A DNA stretch of 64,000 bases from assembly GCF_003097655.1 (NCBI RefSeq), contig NZ_QCZH01000007.1, positions 62,001 through 126,000 of the forward strand, in the 5' to 3' direction. Below are positions 9,866 to 17,451 of this stretch, piece after piece. The notes beneath the pieces were generated by a model, which was given only the letters and a program-made list of their open reading frames with translations, had not been told where the DNA came from and did no database searches. Both the position numbers and the translations under genes were made by a program. The stretch is from Flavobacterium laiguense (GTDB lineage: Bacteria > Bacteroidota > Bacteroidia > Flavobacteriales > Flavobacteriaceae). Each line of letters begins with the position of its first letter. The stretch's first letter is position 1.

Positions 9866-10621
9866 ATGAATAAATTTATAATAATTCTGTTGTTAAGTGA
9901 GGTGGTACTTGGACAACAAACCAAACGTAAATTGGTTTGGGAAGAGAATTTCGACGGTAAAACTTTAAATGATAAAGTTTGGAATATAGAAATTGGAGAT
10001 GGGTGTCCCAATTGTGGATGGGGAAATAATGAACGCCAATTGTATACCAATCAAAATCATAAATTAGAAGACGGTAATCTAATTATTACAGCCAAAAAGG
10101 AAGGTGATAAATATACATCTACTAGAATAAATACAAAAAGTAAAAAAGAGTTTCGATACGGTCGTTTAGAAGCTCGGGCAAAGTTACCCCTAGGTAATGG
10201 ATTGTGGCCTGCTTTTTGGATGTTGGGTTCCAATTTTTTTGAAGCACGATGGCCAAAATGTGGTGAGATTGATATTTTAGAATACGTTGGACGTGAACCT
10301 CATACGGTTTTTACCACTTTGCATACACAAGACAGTTATGGAAATTCTATTAATACCAAGAAAACTCAGATACCCAATATTGAAGAAGGCTATCATCTTT
10401 ATGCTATAGAATGGACTAAAGATAAAATCGATTTTTTTGTCGATACTGATTTGATTTATACTTTTCAACCAGAGATAAAAAACGAAAATACTTGGCCATA
10501 TGATAAGCCGTTTTATTTTTTAATCAATCTGGCAATTGGTGGGAATTTCGGTGGCTCGGAGGTAGATGATACTGTTTTACCACAAGATTTTATAGTTGAT
10601 TTTATCAAAGTATATCAATGA
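9866..10621 (+). CDS. small secreted GH16 glucanase
   Basis: A compact 251-residue single-domain GH16 with a short hydrophobic leader (MNKFIIILLLSEVVLGQQ). The signature ExDxxE is E134-I-D136-I-L-E139 in CGEIDILEYVG, and the CGWGNNERQLYT segment near residue 50 matches bacterial laminarinases. It begins 6 bases after the GH3 stop and ends the PUL. Unlike the first GH16 it has no lipobox and no PKD domain. It is probably periplasmic or released, and may trim oligosaccharides; I see no type IX secretion C-terminal domain. Endo-beta-1,3-glucanase is the best call; a beta-1,3-1,4 specificity cannot be excluded. Confidence 0.9.
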   Translation: MNKFIIILLLSEVVLGQQTKRKLVWEENFDGKTLNDKVWNIEIGDGCPNCGWGNNERQLYTNQNHKLEDGNLIITAKKEGDKYTSTRINTKSKKEFRYGRLEARAKLPLGNGLWPAFWMLGSNFFEARWPKCGEIDILEYVGREPHTVFTTLHTQDSYGNSINTKKTQIPNIEEGYHLYAIEWTKDKIDFFVDTDLIYTFQPEIKNENTWPYDKPFYFLINLAIGGNFGGSEVDDTVLPQDFIVDFIKVYQ

Positions 10622-10863
10622 ATTATTACAGACTAAGGAATTTTGAGATTTGTATTCCTATAAGTTTTTTCAAAATTTTGTAGGTCTAGTCTGTGTGTTA
10701 TTTCTATTGATAAGTAATTTTGTAATTGAATATTTTATTAGCTTTTCAGTGTTTTGTTGTGTATAATATTGAAAAACAGTGATTTGTGTTTTTGTTTTTT
10801 TAATCTAATTTGTCAAAATATATAGGTTTGAATAGAAAAAATGATATTTATCATGTTTTTTTA
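10622..10863. other. AT-rich intergenic stretch after the PUL
   Basis: No ORF, strong hairpin or repeat stands out in this stretch. It separates the PUL from the promoter of the ECF sigma gene. I see no clear terminator after the last GH16 gene. Confidence 0.5.
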
Positions 10864-10895
10864 TTGTGTTATAAGATAAAATTGTGTTAAATTTG
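10864..10895 (+). promoter_or_regulatory. Bacteroidota-type promoter of the ECF sigma gene
   Basis: TTG at 10864-10866, a 21-base spacer and TAAATTTG at 10888-10895 fit the -33/-7 pattern (TTG, 17-23 bases, TAnnTTTG) of the Bacteroidota primary sigma factor. This leaves a 5' leader of roughly 90 bases before the sigma gene at 10990. Confidence 0.55.
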
Positions 10896-10989
10896 TGTCT
10901 CGTTTAATATACAAAAAAACTAAAGCCTATACAGCAAAACTACTTTTTAGAAATCCCCCCAAATCAAATTATATCTAAAAAGAAATGTT

Positions 10990-11574
10990 ATGGCTAATAT
11001 TCAAATATCAGACGCTTTATTGGTAAAGGATTATGTTTCCGGTGACGAAAGAGCATTGGCTACACTAATCAAAAGACATGAGTCTAAAATTTATGGTTTT
11101 ATATATTCCAAAATTTCAGATAGAGATGTTTCAAATGATATCTTCCAAGATACATTTATTAAAGTGATAAAAACTTTAAAGACCAGTTCGTATAACGAAG
11201 AAGGTAAATTCTTGCCGTGGGTAATGCGAATTGCACACAATCTAATTATAGACCACTTTCGAAAAGCAAAAAAAATGCCCTTGTTTAGGGAAACCGAAGA
11301 GTTTTCTATTTTTTCAATTATGTCAGATGACTCTCTAACCATTGAAAATAAGATCATTGCAGAACAGGTGGAAATGGATATTAGAAAACTAATAGAAGGA
11401 CTTCCTGCAGATCAAAAAGAGGTACTGACAATGCGAATGTATCAGGATATAAGTTTTAAAGAAATCTCTGAGTTAACTGGAGTGAGTATTAATACCGCTT
11501 TAGGTAGAATGCGATATGCATTGATGAATTTGAGAAAAATAATTGAGAAAAATCAAATTGTTTTGACGAATTGA
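10990..11574 (+). CDS. ECF-type RNA polymerase sigma factor
   Basis: The 194-residue protein has the two ECF regions. Region 2 (about residues 20-90) contains IFQDTFIKVIKTL and FLPWVMRIAHNLIIDHFRK. Region 4 (about 130-185) contains LPADQKEVLTMRMYQDISFKEISELTGVSINTALGRMRYAL, a helix-turn-helix for the -35 element. It should direct RNA polymerase to a dedicated promoter set. No anti-sigma gene is adjacent; instead a 47-residue gene follows on the same strand. It is not next to the SusC gene and no FecR-like anti-sigma is present, so control of the PUL is not suggested. The family is sure; the regulon is unknown. Confidence 0.92.
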   Translation: MANIQISDALLVKDYVSGDERALATLIKRHESKIYGFIYSKISDRDVSNDIFQDTFIKVIKTLKTSSYNEEGKFLPWVMRIAHNLIIDHFRKAKKMPLFRETEEFSIFSIMSDDSLTIENKIIAEQVEMDIRKLIEGLPADQKEVLTMRMYQDISFKEISELTGVSINTALGRMRYALMNLRKIIEKNQIVLTN

Positions 11575-11626
11575 TAATAAATAGAGATTTCTTCCGTTGT
11601 AATATAAAATAAACATTTTTATACTT

Positions 11627-11770
11627 ATGGAAAAGAATTACTCTAAAAAGTCAAAAATTACAAAAAAAATGAAACCAGATGCAGCAGTAGTTTCTTTTTT
11701 ATTAAATTATTCTAAGGCATTAAAAATTGTCAAAATAGAAGGGCAGTTTTTTGAAATTATAGTCAATTAA
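11627..11770 (+). CDS. small hypothetical protein (47 aa)
   Basis: An ATG-started ORF of 47 codons lies 52 bases behind the ECF sigma gene. The product has a lysine-rich N-terminus (MEKNYSKKSKITKKMK) and then a hydrophobic/amphipathic part (PDAAVVSFLLNYSKALKIV, ending FFEIIVN). I do not recognise a domain. The codon pattern, the gene-like start context and the sense placement directly after the sigma gene make it more likely real than chance. A role tied to the sigma factor is only an inference. Confidence 0.6.
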   Translation: MEKNYSKKSKITKKMKPDAAVVSFLLNYSKALKIVKIEGQFFEIIVN

Positions 11771-11883
11771 TTTTTCTTTCAGATTCTAAAGAAAGAATTT
11801 CAAGTTTTAGAAATGCTAGACTTGAATAATGAATTTCACTAATTTTTTTAAAAGATTAGTGAAATTTTTTATTTATACGAGAC

Positions 11884-12540
11884 TCATTTTTTTGTATATT
11901 CATTCAAAACCGATTTTCTTCCAATCGTTTTGGTGATAATATCTTTCTCCAAATCCCAACCTCGCGCAGGCGAATACTCACGCCCGTACCAAATAATTTG
12001 CAGGTGTAAATCATTCCATATTTCCTCGGGAAAAATGCGTTTGGCATCTTTTTCGGTTTGTACCACGTTTTTTCCATTGGTTAAATTCCAGCGGTACATC
12101 AATCGGTGAATATGAGTATCTACCGGAAATGCAGGAACTCCAAAAGCTTGTGACATGACTACACTGGCAGTTTTGTGTCCCACCGCAGGCAATTCTTCCA
12201 AGTATTCAAAACTTTGAGGTACTTCGCCGTTGTGTTTGTCAATCAAAATATGAGACAATCCATATATTCCTTTCGATTTCATAGGCGATAATCCACATGG
12301 GCGAATAATTTCCTTAATCTCCTCCACCGACATTTTGACCATATCATACGGATTATCCGCTTTGGCAAAAAGGATAGGTGTGATTTGATTTACCCGTACA
12401 TCCGTACATTGAGCCGAAAGCAAAACGGCAATCAGCAAAGTATAAGGATCTTTATGGTCTAGCGGAATAGGAATCGTAGGGTATAATTCTTTTAAGGTAT
12501 TGATAACAAATGTTACACGTTCCTGTTTGGTCATTTTCAT
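11884..12540 (-). CDS. nth: endonuclease III-like DNA glycosylase lacking the Fe-S cysteines
   Basis: The helix-hairpin-helix glycosylase core is clear: LLSAQCTDVRVN near the N-terminus, the hairpin LPAVGHKTASVV with the catalytic lysine, and the aspartate in FPVDTHIHR. Counted from MTKQER these are K121 and D139, one residue from the E. coli positions. The enzyme removes oxidised pyrimidines and nicks abasic sites in base excision repair. I start at the ATG at 12540 (MKMTKQER); the longer open frame runs into CAAT-rich repeat DNA and is unlikely to be translated. The family's C-terminal four-cysteine 4Fe-4S loop is absent: the segment after GREYSPARGW has no cysteine at all. Confidence 0.9.
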   Translation of the reverse strand: MKMTKQERVTFVINTLKELYPTIPIPLDHKDPYTLLIAVLLSAQCTDVRVNQITPILFAKADNPYDMVKMSVEEIKEIIRPCGLSPMKSKGIYGLSHILIDKHNGEVPQSFEYLEELPAVGHKTASVVMSQAFGVPAFPVDTHIHRLMYRWNLTNGKNVVQTEKDAKRIFPEEIWNDLHLQIIWYGREYSPARGWDLEKDIITKTIGRKSVLNEYTKK

Positions 12541-12707
12541 TAGATTTGAGATGTAAAGAAAAACTATTTCAATGGCAATTGCAATATCAAAATTCAATTG
12601 CAATATCAATTACAATGTTAATGGTGAATTTTTAATTCTAAAATCTTTACTCTATTCTCTATTTTCTGTTTTCTAAAATCTAAATTTACAATCTAAAATC
12701 TAAAATT
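12541..12707. repeat. CAAT-rich and 'AATCTAAA' low-complexity intergenic repeats
   Basis: The divergent spacer between nth and bcp holds short direct repeats (CAATTGCAATATCAA-like units, then repeated AAATCTAAA units). The same two sequence styles recur at about 53868-53960, 35450-35500 and 28800-28850. The promoters of both genes must lie within it, but I cannot pick them with confidence. Confidence 0.5.
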
Positions 12708-13160
12708 ATGACCACATTAAAAAAAGGAGATCAAGCGCCAAATTTTTCGTGCTTAGATCAAGATGGGAAATTACATCAACTGGCGGATTATGCAGGTAAA
12801 AAATTAGTGGTTTTCTTTTATCCAAAAGCTTCTACACCGGGCTGTACGGCAGAAGCGTGTGATTTAAGAGATAATTTCGGACGTTTTCAAACCAATAATT
12901 ACGCTATTTTAGGAGTAAGTGGAGATAGCGCCAAAGCACAAGCCAAGTTCAAAGACAAATATGAATTTCCATTCCCGTTGCTTGCAGATGAAGATAAGTC
13001 GGTTATCAATGCCTTTGGCGTATGGGGACCCAAAAAGTTTATGGGAAGAGAATATGATGGTATTCATAGAACGACATTTGTAATTGACGAAAATGGAATT
13101 ATAGACGAAGTAATTTCAGAAGTTAAGACCAAAGCCCACGCTGATCAGATATTGAAATAA
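12708..13160 (+). CDS. bcp: thioredoxin-dependent thiol peroxidase (Bcp/PrxQ)
   Basis: This 150-residue peroxiredoxin has the Bcp motif FYPKASTPGCTAEACDLRD near residues 38-56. The first cysteine (PGCT) is the peroxidatic one and the second, five residues later, is the PrxQ-type resolving cysteine. The length equals the family norm and the C-terminal RTTFVIDENGIIDEVI strand is typical. It reduces hydroperoxides with electrons from thioredoxin in the cytoplasm. It is divergently transcribed from nth, so the two genes share an upstream region. Confidence 0.94.
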   Translation: MTTLKKGDQAPNFSCLDQDGKLHQLADYAGKKLVVFFYPKASTPGCTAEACDLRDNFGRFQTNNYAILGVSGDSAKAQAKFKDKYEFPFPLLADEDKSVINAFGVWGPKKFMGREYDGIHRTTFVIDENGIIDEVISEVKTKAHADQILK

Positions 13161-13188
13161 GTGTTCAGTGATCAGTCCCGATTCCTCA

Positions 13189-13333
13189 ATATTGTCATCC
13201 TGACGGAGGAAGGATCTTCGCAAGTAACTCGACAATATAATCTTTGCCGTTATGTTATGAGTAAAAGAGATGATTTTATCTGGATTGTCGAGCTACTTGC
13301 GGAAATTCCTCGTTCCTCGGAATCACAATTTTG
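13189..13333. repeat. REP-like imperfect long inverted repeat
   Basis: The inner arms 13217-13236 and 13284-13303 pair at 18 of 20 positions, around a 47-base loop. The flanks continue the symmetry imperfectly (ATTGTCATCCTGACGGAGGA against the complement of TCCTCGGAATCACAATTTT). There is no ORF. It resembles the GTCATCCTGA-type palindromic elements common between genes in Bacteroidota. Confidence 0.6.
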
Positions 13334-13352
13334 AGGTGGAATCTTTCATAAA

Positions 13353-13391
13353 AAAAATCCAAGAAAAACAGTTTGTCTTTCTTGGATTTTT
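13353..13391. terminator. intrinsic terminator, probably bidirectional
   Basis: A 14-bp stem (AAAAATCCAAGAAA, 13353-13366, with TTTCTTGGATTTTT, 13378-13391) has A-runs on the left and T-runs on the right. It lies between the convergent bcp and 486-residue genes and can serve both. Confidence 0.8.
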
Positions 13392-13418
13392 ATGTTTATA
13401 CGAACAGGCTATTATTAC

Positions 13419-14879
13419 TTAATTATTAGCATTTAAAAGCGTATTGGGATGATACCCAAAAAGATGTTGCTCTTTGATAATTTCCGAAACCCCAGCTGGC
13501 AACATTGATTCCCAACCTGGTTTTCCTTCACTAATCATTTTTAATACTTCACGAGAGAATACCTGTAGAATCTCTGGATTGTAATCGTCAATATCGACTA
13601 CTTTTCCGTTGAATTTAAAGAATTTATACAGTTCTTTCATTCTAGGATGCACTTTTAAATTTTCGGAGGTAATTATTTCTCCATCTTCTCCCAGCATTGG
13701 ATATAAAAATACTTTCATATCACGATAGAATAATTTTCCGAAAGCTTCTAGTATTCCACCGCTTAAGTGGCGATAGTATTTCTCATCAAAAATATCAATC
13801 AAGTTGTTTACTCCCATAGCAAGACCCATTCTGGCCTTGGTATAATTAGAGAAATATTCGACTACTTTGTAATATTCTTGGAAATTCGAAATCATTACGG
13901 TTTGTCCTAATGAACAAAGTAATTCGGCACGATCCATAAAATCTCTTTCGTCAATTTCTCCATCAGAACGAAGATTTGATAGTGTAATTTCGAAAATTAC
14001 CAGCGTGTTTTCTTTTTCGACTTTATTTTCTTTCAAGAACATTTTTAGAGATTGCTTATACATATCCATGTTTACATTGGTAACAGGACGGAAGCTACCT
14101 CTAAAAGCAAGGATGTTTTTCTTGTATAAAATTGCGGCTGGAAGTATGTTTTTGCCTTCGGGATTGAATATCACCGCATCGGTCATGCCATTTTTTACCA
14201 ATTGTAAACTCATCAATCGGTTGTCAACATCAGCAAAACGGGGGCCTGAGAAATTGATGGTGTCAATCTCCAGTTGGTCTTTGTCTAAGTGATCGTATAA
14301 GTAGCGTAATAGTTTTTTGGGATCATTGTATTTGTAAAAGGCACCATAAATTAGATTTACTCCAAGGACTCCAAGTGTTTCTTGTTGTAATCTTGAATCT
14401 GTTTCTTTGAAACGAATGTGAATAATGATCTCATTGTAGGCTTCATTTGGATCGAGTTGGTATCTAATTCCGACCCATCCATGTCCTTTAAATTGTTTGG
14501 CAAAATCTATAGTTGCAACTGTATTTGCATAGCTAAAAAACATTTTGTTAGGATGTTTTGTTCTGCTTAATCGTTCTTCAATTAATTGACCTTCAAAAGT
14601 AAGCATCTTTTTAAGTCTGCTTTCAGTTACATAACGACCGTCTTCTTCAATTCCATAAACGGCATCACTAAAGTCTTTATCATAAGCAGACATAGCTTTT
14701 GCGATTGTTCCAGAAGATCCACCTGATCTAAAAAAATGTCTTACTGTTTCTTGACCAGCCCCAATTTCGGCAAAAGTTCCATATATGTTTTCATTTAGAT
14801 TGATACGAAGTGCTTTGTCCTTTAAAGAAGGGATTTGCTCAATAAATTTATCTCCTTTTAGTTTTATTTTGGCTTCCAT
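13419..14879 (-). CDS. conserved hypothetical protein, 486 aa, unrecognised family
   Basis: A long, well-formed soluble protein without signal peptide or membrane segment. I recognise no domain with confidence. Features: an N-terminal GTFAEIGAGQETVRHFFRSGGSSGTIAKAMSAYD block, rich in glycine and serine and possibly a binding loop; a middle block EIDTINFSGPRFADVDNRLMSLQLVKNGMTDAVIF; and a C-terminal block with FLYPMLGEDGEI, LKVHPRMKELYKFFKFNGKV and GWESMLPAGVSEIIKE. The FNPEGKNILPAAILYKKNILAFRGSFRP motif suggests a catalytic or nucleotide-binding core. It is monocistronic, with a terminator downstream and a divergent metallohydrolase upstream. Automatic database names for such proteins should not be trusted. 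Confidence 0.85.
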   Translation of the reverse strand: MEAKIKLKGDKFIEQIPSLKDKALRINLNENIYGTFAEIGAGQETVRHFFRSGGSSGTIAKAMSAYDKDFSDAVYGIEEDGRYVTESRLKKMLTFEGQLIEERLSRTKHPNKMFFSYANTVATIDFAKQFKGHGWVGIRYQLDPNEAYNEIIIHIRFKETDSRLQQETLGVLGVNLIYGAFYKYNDPKKLLRYLYDHLDKDQLEIDTINFSGPRFADVDNRLMSLQLVKNGMTDAVIFNPEGKNILPAAILYKKNILAFRGSFRPVTNVNMDMYKQSLKMFLKENKVEKENTLVIFEITLSNLRSDGEIDERDFMDRAELLCSLGQTVMISNFQEYYKVVEYFSNYTKARMGLAMGVNNLIDIFDEKYYRHLSGGILEAFGKLFYRDMKVFLYPMLGEDGEIITSENLKVHPRMKELYKFFKFNGKVVDIDDYNPEILQVFSREVLKMISEGKPGWESMLPAGVSEIIKEQHLFGYHPNTLLNANN

Positions 14880-14978
14880 TTTTTTTTGTTTAAATTCGGC
14901 AATTATGTTACAAAGTTAATGAAATAGGCAGCTAATGAAAGAGAATTAATCCTATTTTTGTAAAAAAAAGAAAGTCAA

Positions 14979-15743
14979 TTGAAGGTATATTTTTTAGGAA
15001 CAGGTACATCACAAGGAATTCCTATTATTGGAAGTGACCATGAAGTATGTAAAAGTGCTGACAGTAAGGATAAAAGGCTTAGAGTTTCAGTTTGGGTCAC
15101 TTGGGATAATCACTCTTACGTTATCGATTGCGGCCCTGATTTTAGACAACAAATGTTGACTAGCAATTGTAAAAAAGTAGACGGAATCTTATTTACTCAT
15201 GAACATGCCGATCATACTGCAGGTTTAGATGATATTCGCCCCTTTAATTTTAGGCAAGGCGTAATGCCAATTTATGCCCATAAAAGAGTTATTGAGAACC
15301 TGAAAAAACGTTTTGATTATATTTTTGAAACCAAAAATAGATACCCAGGAGCACCTTCCGTAAAAACGATTGAAGTAGAAAATGACCAACCGTTTTTAAT
15401 TGGAGATAAAATGGCATTTCCTGTCAATGTTATGCATGGGGATCTTCAGGTATTTGGGTATCGAATTGATGATTTTGCCTATTTAACCGATGTTAAAACG
15501 ATAGAAGAAATCGAAGTTGATAAATTGAAAAATTTGAAAGTTTTGGTGGTCAATGCTTTACGGGAAGAGCTTCACGATAGCCATTTCAACTTGCAGGAAG
15601 CATTAGATTTTATTGCTTTGGTCAAGCCTCAAAAGGCCTATATTACACACATCAGCCATATCTTGGGTTTTCATGAAGTGGTACAAAAAGAACTTCCCGA
15701 AAATGTTTTCCTAGCTTATGATAATTTAGAAATTACAATTTAA
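14979..15743 (+). CDS. PhnP-like metallo-beta-lactamase-fold hydrolase
   Basis: The 254-residue protein starts at TTG, giving MKVYFLGTGTSQGIP, the diagnostic N-terminus of the PhnP/YhfI-like branch. Metal ligands are visible: THEHADHTAGLDDIRPF (HxHxDH), the histidine in MHGDLQVFGYRI, the aspartate in AYLTDVKTI and the histidines in ITHISHILGFHE. A purine-rich stretch precedes the start, and TATTTTTG at 14953-14960 could be a -7 element. It probably hydrolyses a phosphodiester, possibly a cyclic one. No phosphonate genes are nearby, so I do not assign phnP. Start choice is supported by alignment of GTGTSQG with the family. Confidence 0.88.
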   Translation: MKVYFLGTGTSQGIPIIGSDHEVCKSADSKDKRLRVSVWVTWDNHSYVIDCGPDFRQQMLTSNCKKVDGILFTHEHADHTAGLDDIRPFNFRQGVMPIYAHKRVIENLKKRFDYIFETKNRYPGAPSVKTIEVENDQPFLIGDKMAFPVNVMHGDLQVFGYRIDDFAYLTDVKTIEEIEVDKLKNLKVLVVNALREELHDSHFNLQEALDFIALVKPQKAYITHISHILGFHEVVQKELPENVFLAYDNLEITI

Positions 15744-15753
15744 TCAATAAATA

Positions 15754-15805
15754 CATGAAATCGCCATGATTCAAAAATACAAACAATCATGAAGAATGGC
15801 GATTC
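15754..15805. repeat. ATCGCCAT/ATGGCGAT hairpin repeat, copy 1
   Basis: The sequence runs CATGAAATCGCCATGATTC, then a loop, then GAAGAATGGCGATTCC. It is an inverted near-copy of 39559-39612. The arms ATCGCCAT and ATGGCGAT pair to form a hairpin. An imperfect CCCGATAATTAT palindrome follows at 15811-15826, just as the perfect palindrome adjoins copy 2. Confidence 0.7.
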
Positions 15806-15866
15806 CTCCCGTCCCGATAATTATTGGTAGCTTCGGGATCTATTAAAAAACAAATACTATATACAC

Positions 15867-16367
15867 ATGAAAAATTCATTACTCCTTTACGCTTTAATTT
15901 TGTCTTTAGTTTTTAATGTTTATACCTATATGTTTTTAAGTAAAGAGGTCACTTTTGAACAAGAAAAGTATAAAAAAACGACAACCAGATTAAAAGACAG
16001 TTTGCAATCTGTTAGCAATAAATTGTCTGATGCGAATTATTTTTCTTTAGAAAAAAATGAAAACGCCCAAAATTATTTTGAATCGGCTAAGTCAGATAAA
16101 ATTAGAAATCATACTACTTTGGTTCCTTATGTTACAGCACAATTATTAGATTTAAACGCCAATCCAAAAGGGAATCCTTATACTGGACAGGAACAATTGG
16201 GAGCTAATAAATTTGTGATCAACAAAGTAAAAGTGTTGAACCACCGTTGGATAATTGCTGATTATAGCGATGGAGAATATTGGGGAGAAGTGTTGCTGAA
16301 ATATTTTATCAACGAAGATGAAAGTGTTTCTTTTGAAGTAAATCAGTCTTTTATATACCAAAAGTAG
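15867..16367 (+). CDS. membrane-anchored hypothetical protein, 166 aa
   Basis: One N-terminal hydrophobic segment (about residues 5-24, LLLYALILSLVFNVYTYMFL) is followed by a polar, probably coiled-coil stretch (about 28-70) and a small beta-rich C-terminal domain (about 90-166; HRWIIADYSDGEYWGEVLLKYFINED). The topology suggests a single-pass inner-membrane protein facing the periplasm. No known domain or catalytic motif is recognised. It stands alone between two repeat regions. Coding is supported by length, composition and a clean ATG start. Confidence 0.8.
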   Translation: MKNSLLLYALILSLVFNVYTYMFLSKEVTFEQEKYKKTTTRLKDSLQSVSNKLSDANYFSLEKNENAQNYFESAKSDKIRNHTTLVPYVTAQLLDLNANPKGNPYTGQEQLGANKFVINKVKVLNHRWIIADYSDGEYWGEVLLKYFINEDESVSFEVNQSFIYQK

Positions 16368-16380
16368 AAGTGTTCAGTAA

Positions 16381-16735
16381 AGAAAGTGATCAGTGGTCAG
16401 TTAATTAGTATTCAGTTTAGTTACTGACTTAATAAACTGAATACTTTTTAAAAAAATTCTACAGAACTGATCACTAAAAAACTGCCACTGATCACTTTTT
16501 TTATAAGTTTCTACAGAACGGATTACTAATTAACTGACCACTGATCACTTTTTTTATAAGTTTCTACAGAACGGATTACTAATTAACTGACCACTGATCA
16601 CTTTTTTTTATAAGTTTCTACAGAACTGATCACTAACAAACTGATCACTGATCACTTTTTTTTATAAGTTTCTACAGAACTGACCACTAAAAAACTGACC
16701 ACTGATCACTTTTCTAAAGGACTGACCACTGACCA
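16381..16735. repeat. ~53-bp tandem repeat array with CTGACCACTGATCACT core
   Basis: The string CTACAGAAC recurs with the ACAG at 16461, 16513, 16567, 16620 and 16674, i.e. spacings of 52, 54, 53 and 54 bases. Each unit also holds an ACTGATCACT or ACTGACCACTGATCACTTT block and a T-run followed by ATAAG. The left edge (16383-16400, AGTGATCAGTGGTCAGTT) is the inverted complement of the unit core, so the array can fold. Related fragments occur at 13161-13178 and 22565-22600. It fills the space between convergent genes and reaches the stop codon of the esterase. Confidence 0.85.
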
Positions 16736-17377
16736 CTATTCTCCAATTAGCCAGTTCTTTAGATCATAAAAATTTTGTGGAGCCACTCCATGGCCAACTG
16801 GGTATTCTTTGTAGGTAATCTCAACTCCTAATTTTTCTAGAGTTCCAGGGGTTTTTCTAGCCCAATCTACAGGAATTACCTGATCTACCGTTCCGTGTGA
16901 AGCAAATATTTTAAGTTGACTCAAGTCATTTTTTAAGTAATCTTCGGCTACAATTTCTAAATTGAGGTAACCACTCATAGCAACTACTTTATTTATTTTT
17001 TCAGGATACGAAAGCGCCACAGCATAACTCAAAATTGATCCTTGGCTAAAACCAAAAAGTGTTACATCATTAGAATCAATTGGGTATTTGCTCGTTAGTT
17101 CATCAATAAAACCGGCTATTGTATCTCTGGATATTCGAGCTTGATCATTATCTGAAAACTTGTTTTGATCGGCATCAAAATTGATCGCATACCAAGCGTA
17201 ACTTCCATATTGTAGATCATAAGGCGCGCGGGCTGAAATAATATAATATTCATCGGGTAATTCTGGGGCAAATGAAAATAAATCAGCTTCGTTACTTCCG
17301 TAACCGTGAAGCATGAGTATAAGTGGGTTTTTGTCTAAAATTACTTTGGGTTCTCTTATTTTATATTCTAATGACAT
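16736..17377 (-). CDS. alpha/beta hydrolase, phospholipase/carboxylesterase family
   Basis: The 213-residue protein is a compact alpha/beta hydrolase. It shows the oxyanion-type LMLHGYGSNEADLFSF near residue 20, the nucleophile elbow GFSQGS, the acid in SHGTVDQVI and the catalytic histidine in PVGHGV. It matches the YpfH/acyl-protein thioesterase-like group (PF02230) in size and motif order. No signal peptide is visible, so it is cytoplasmic. It is the last of three co-directional genes (dihydroorotase-like, small membrane protein, esterase). The physiological ester is unknown. Confidence 0.88.
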   Translation of the reverse strand: MSLEYKIREPKVILDKNPLILMLHGYGSNEADLFSFAPELPDEYYIISARAPYDLQYGSYAWYAINFDADQNKFSDNDQARISRDTIAGFIDELTSKYPIDSNDVTLFGFSQGSILSYAVALSYPEKINKVVAMSGYLNLEIVAEDYLKNDLSQLKIFASHGTVDQVIPVDWARKTPGTLEKLGVEITYKEYPVGHGVAPQNFYDLKNWLIGE

Positions 17378-17427
17378 TTTTTTTGTTTGTTTTTTTTAAA
17401 ATCTGCAATCATAAATCGTTATTCTGC

Positions 17428-17445
17428 TCCCGATAATTATCGGGA
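17428..17445. repeat. 18-bp perfect palindrome TCCCGATAATTATCGGGA
   Basis: A perfect self-complementary 18-mer upstream of the esterase gene. The identical palindrome occurs at 39541-39558 and a degenerate form lies near 15811. It is either a dispersed repeat core or a binding site. Confidence 0.65.
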
Positions 17446-17451
17446 CTAAAA

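Noticed and set aside
12541-12609. N-terminal extension of the endonuclease III frame
   Set aside because: The extra codons fall in CAAT-type repeat DNA and precede a better ATG that aligns with the family start.
16381-16735. CRISPR array
   Set aside because: Units of about 53 bases repeat throughout without unique spacers, and no cas genes are near.
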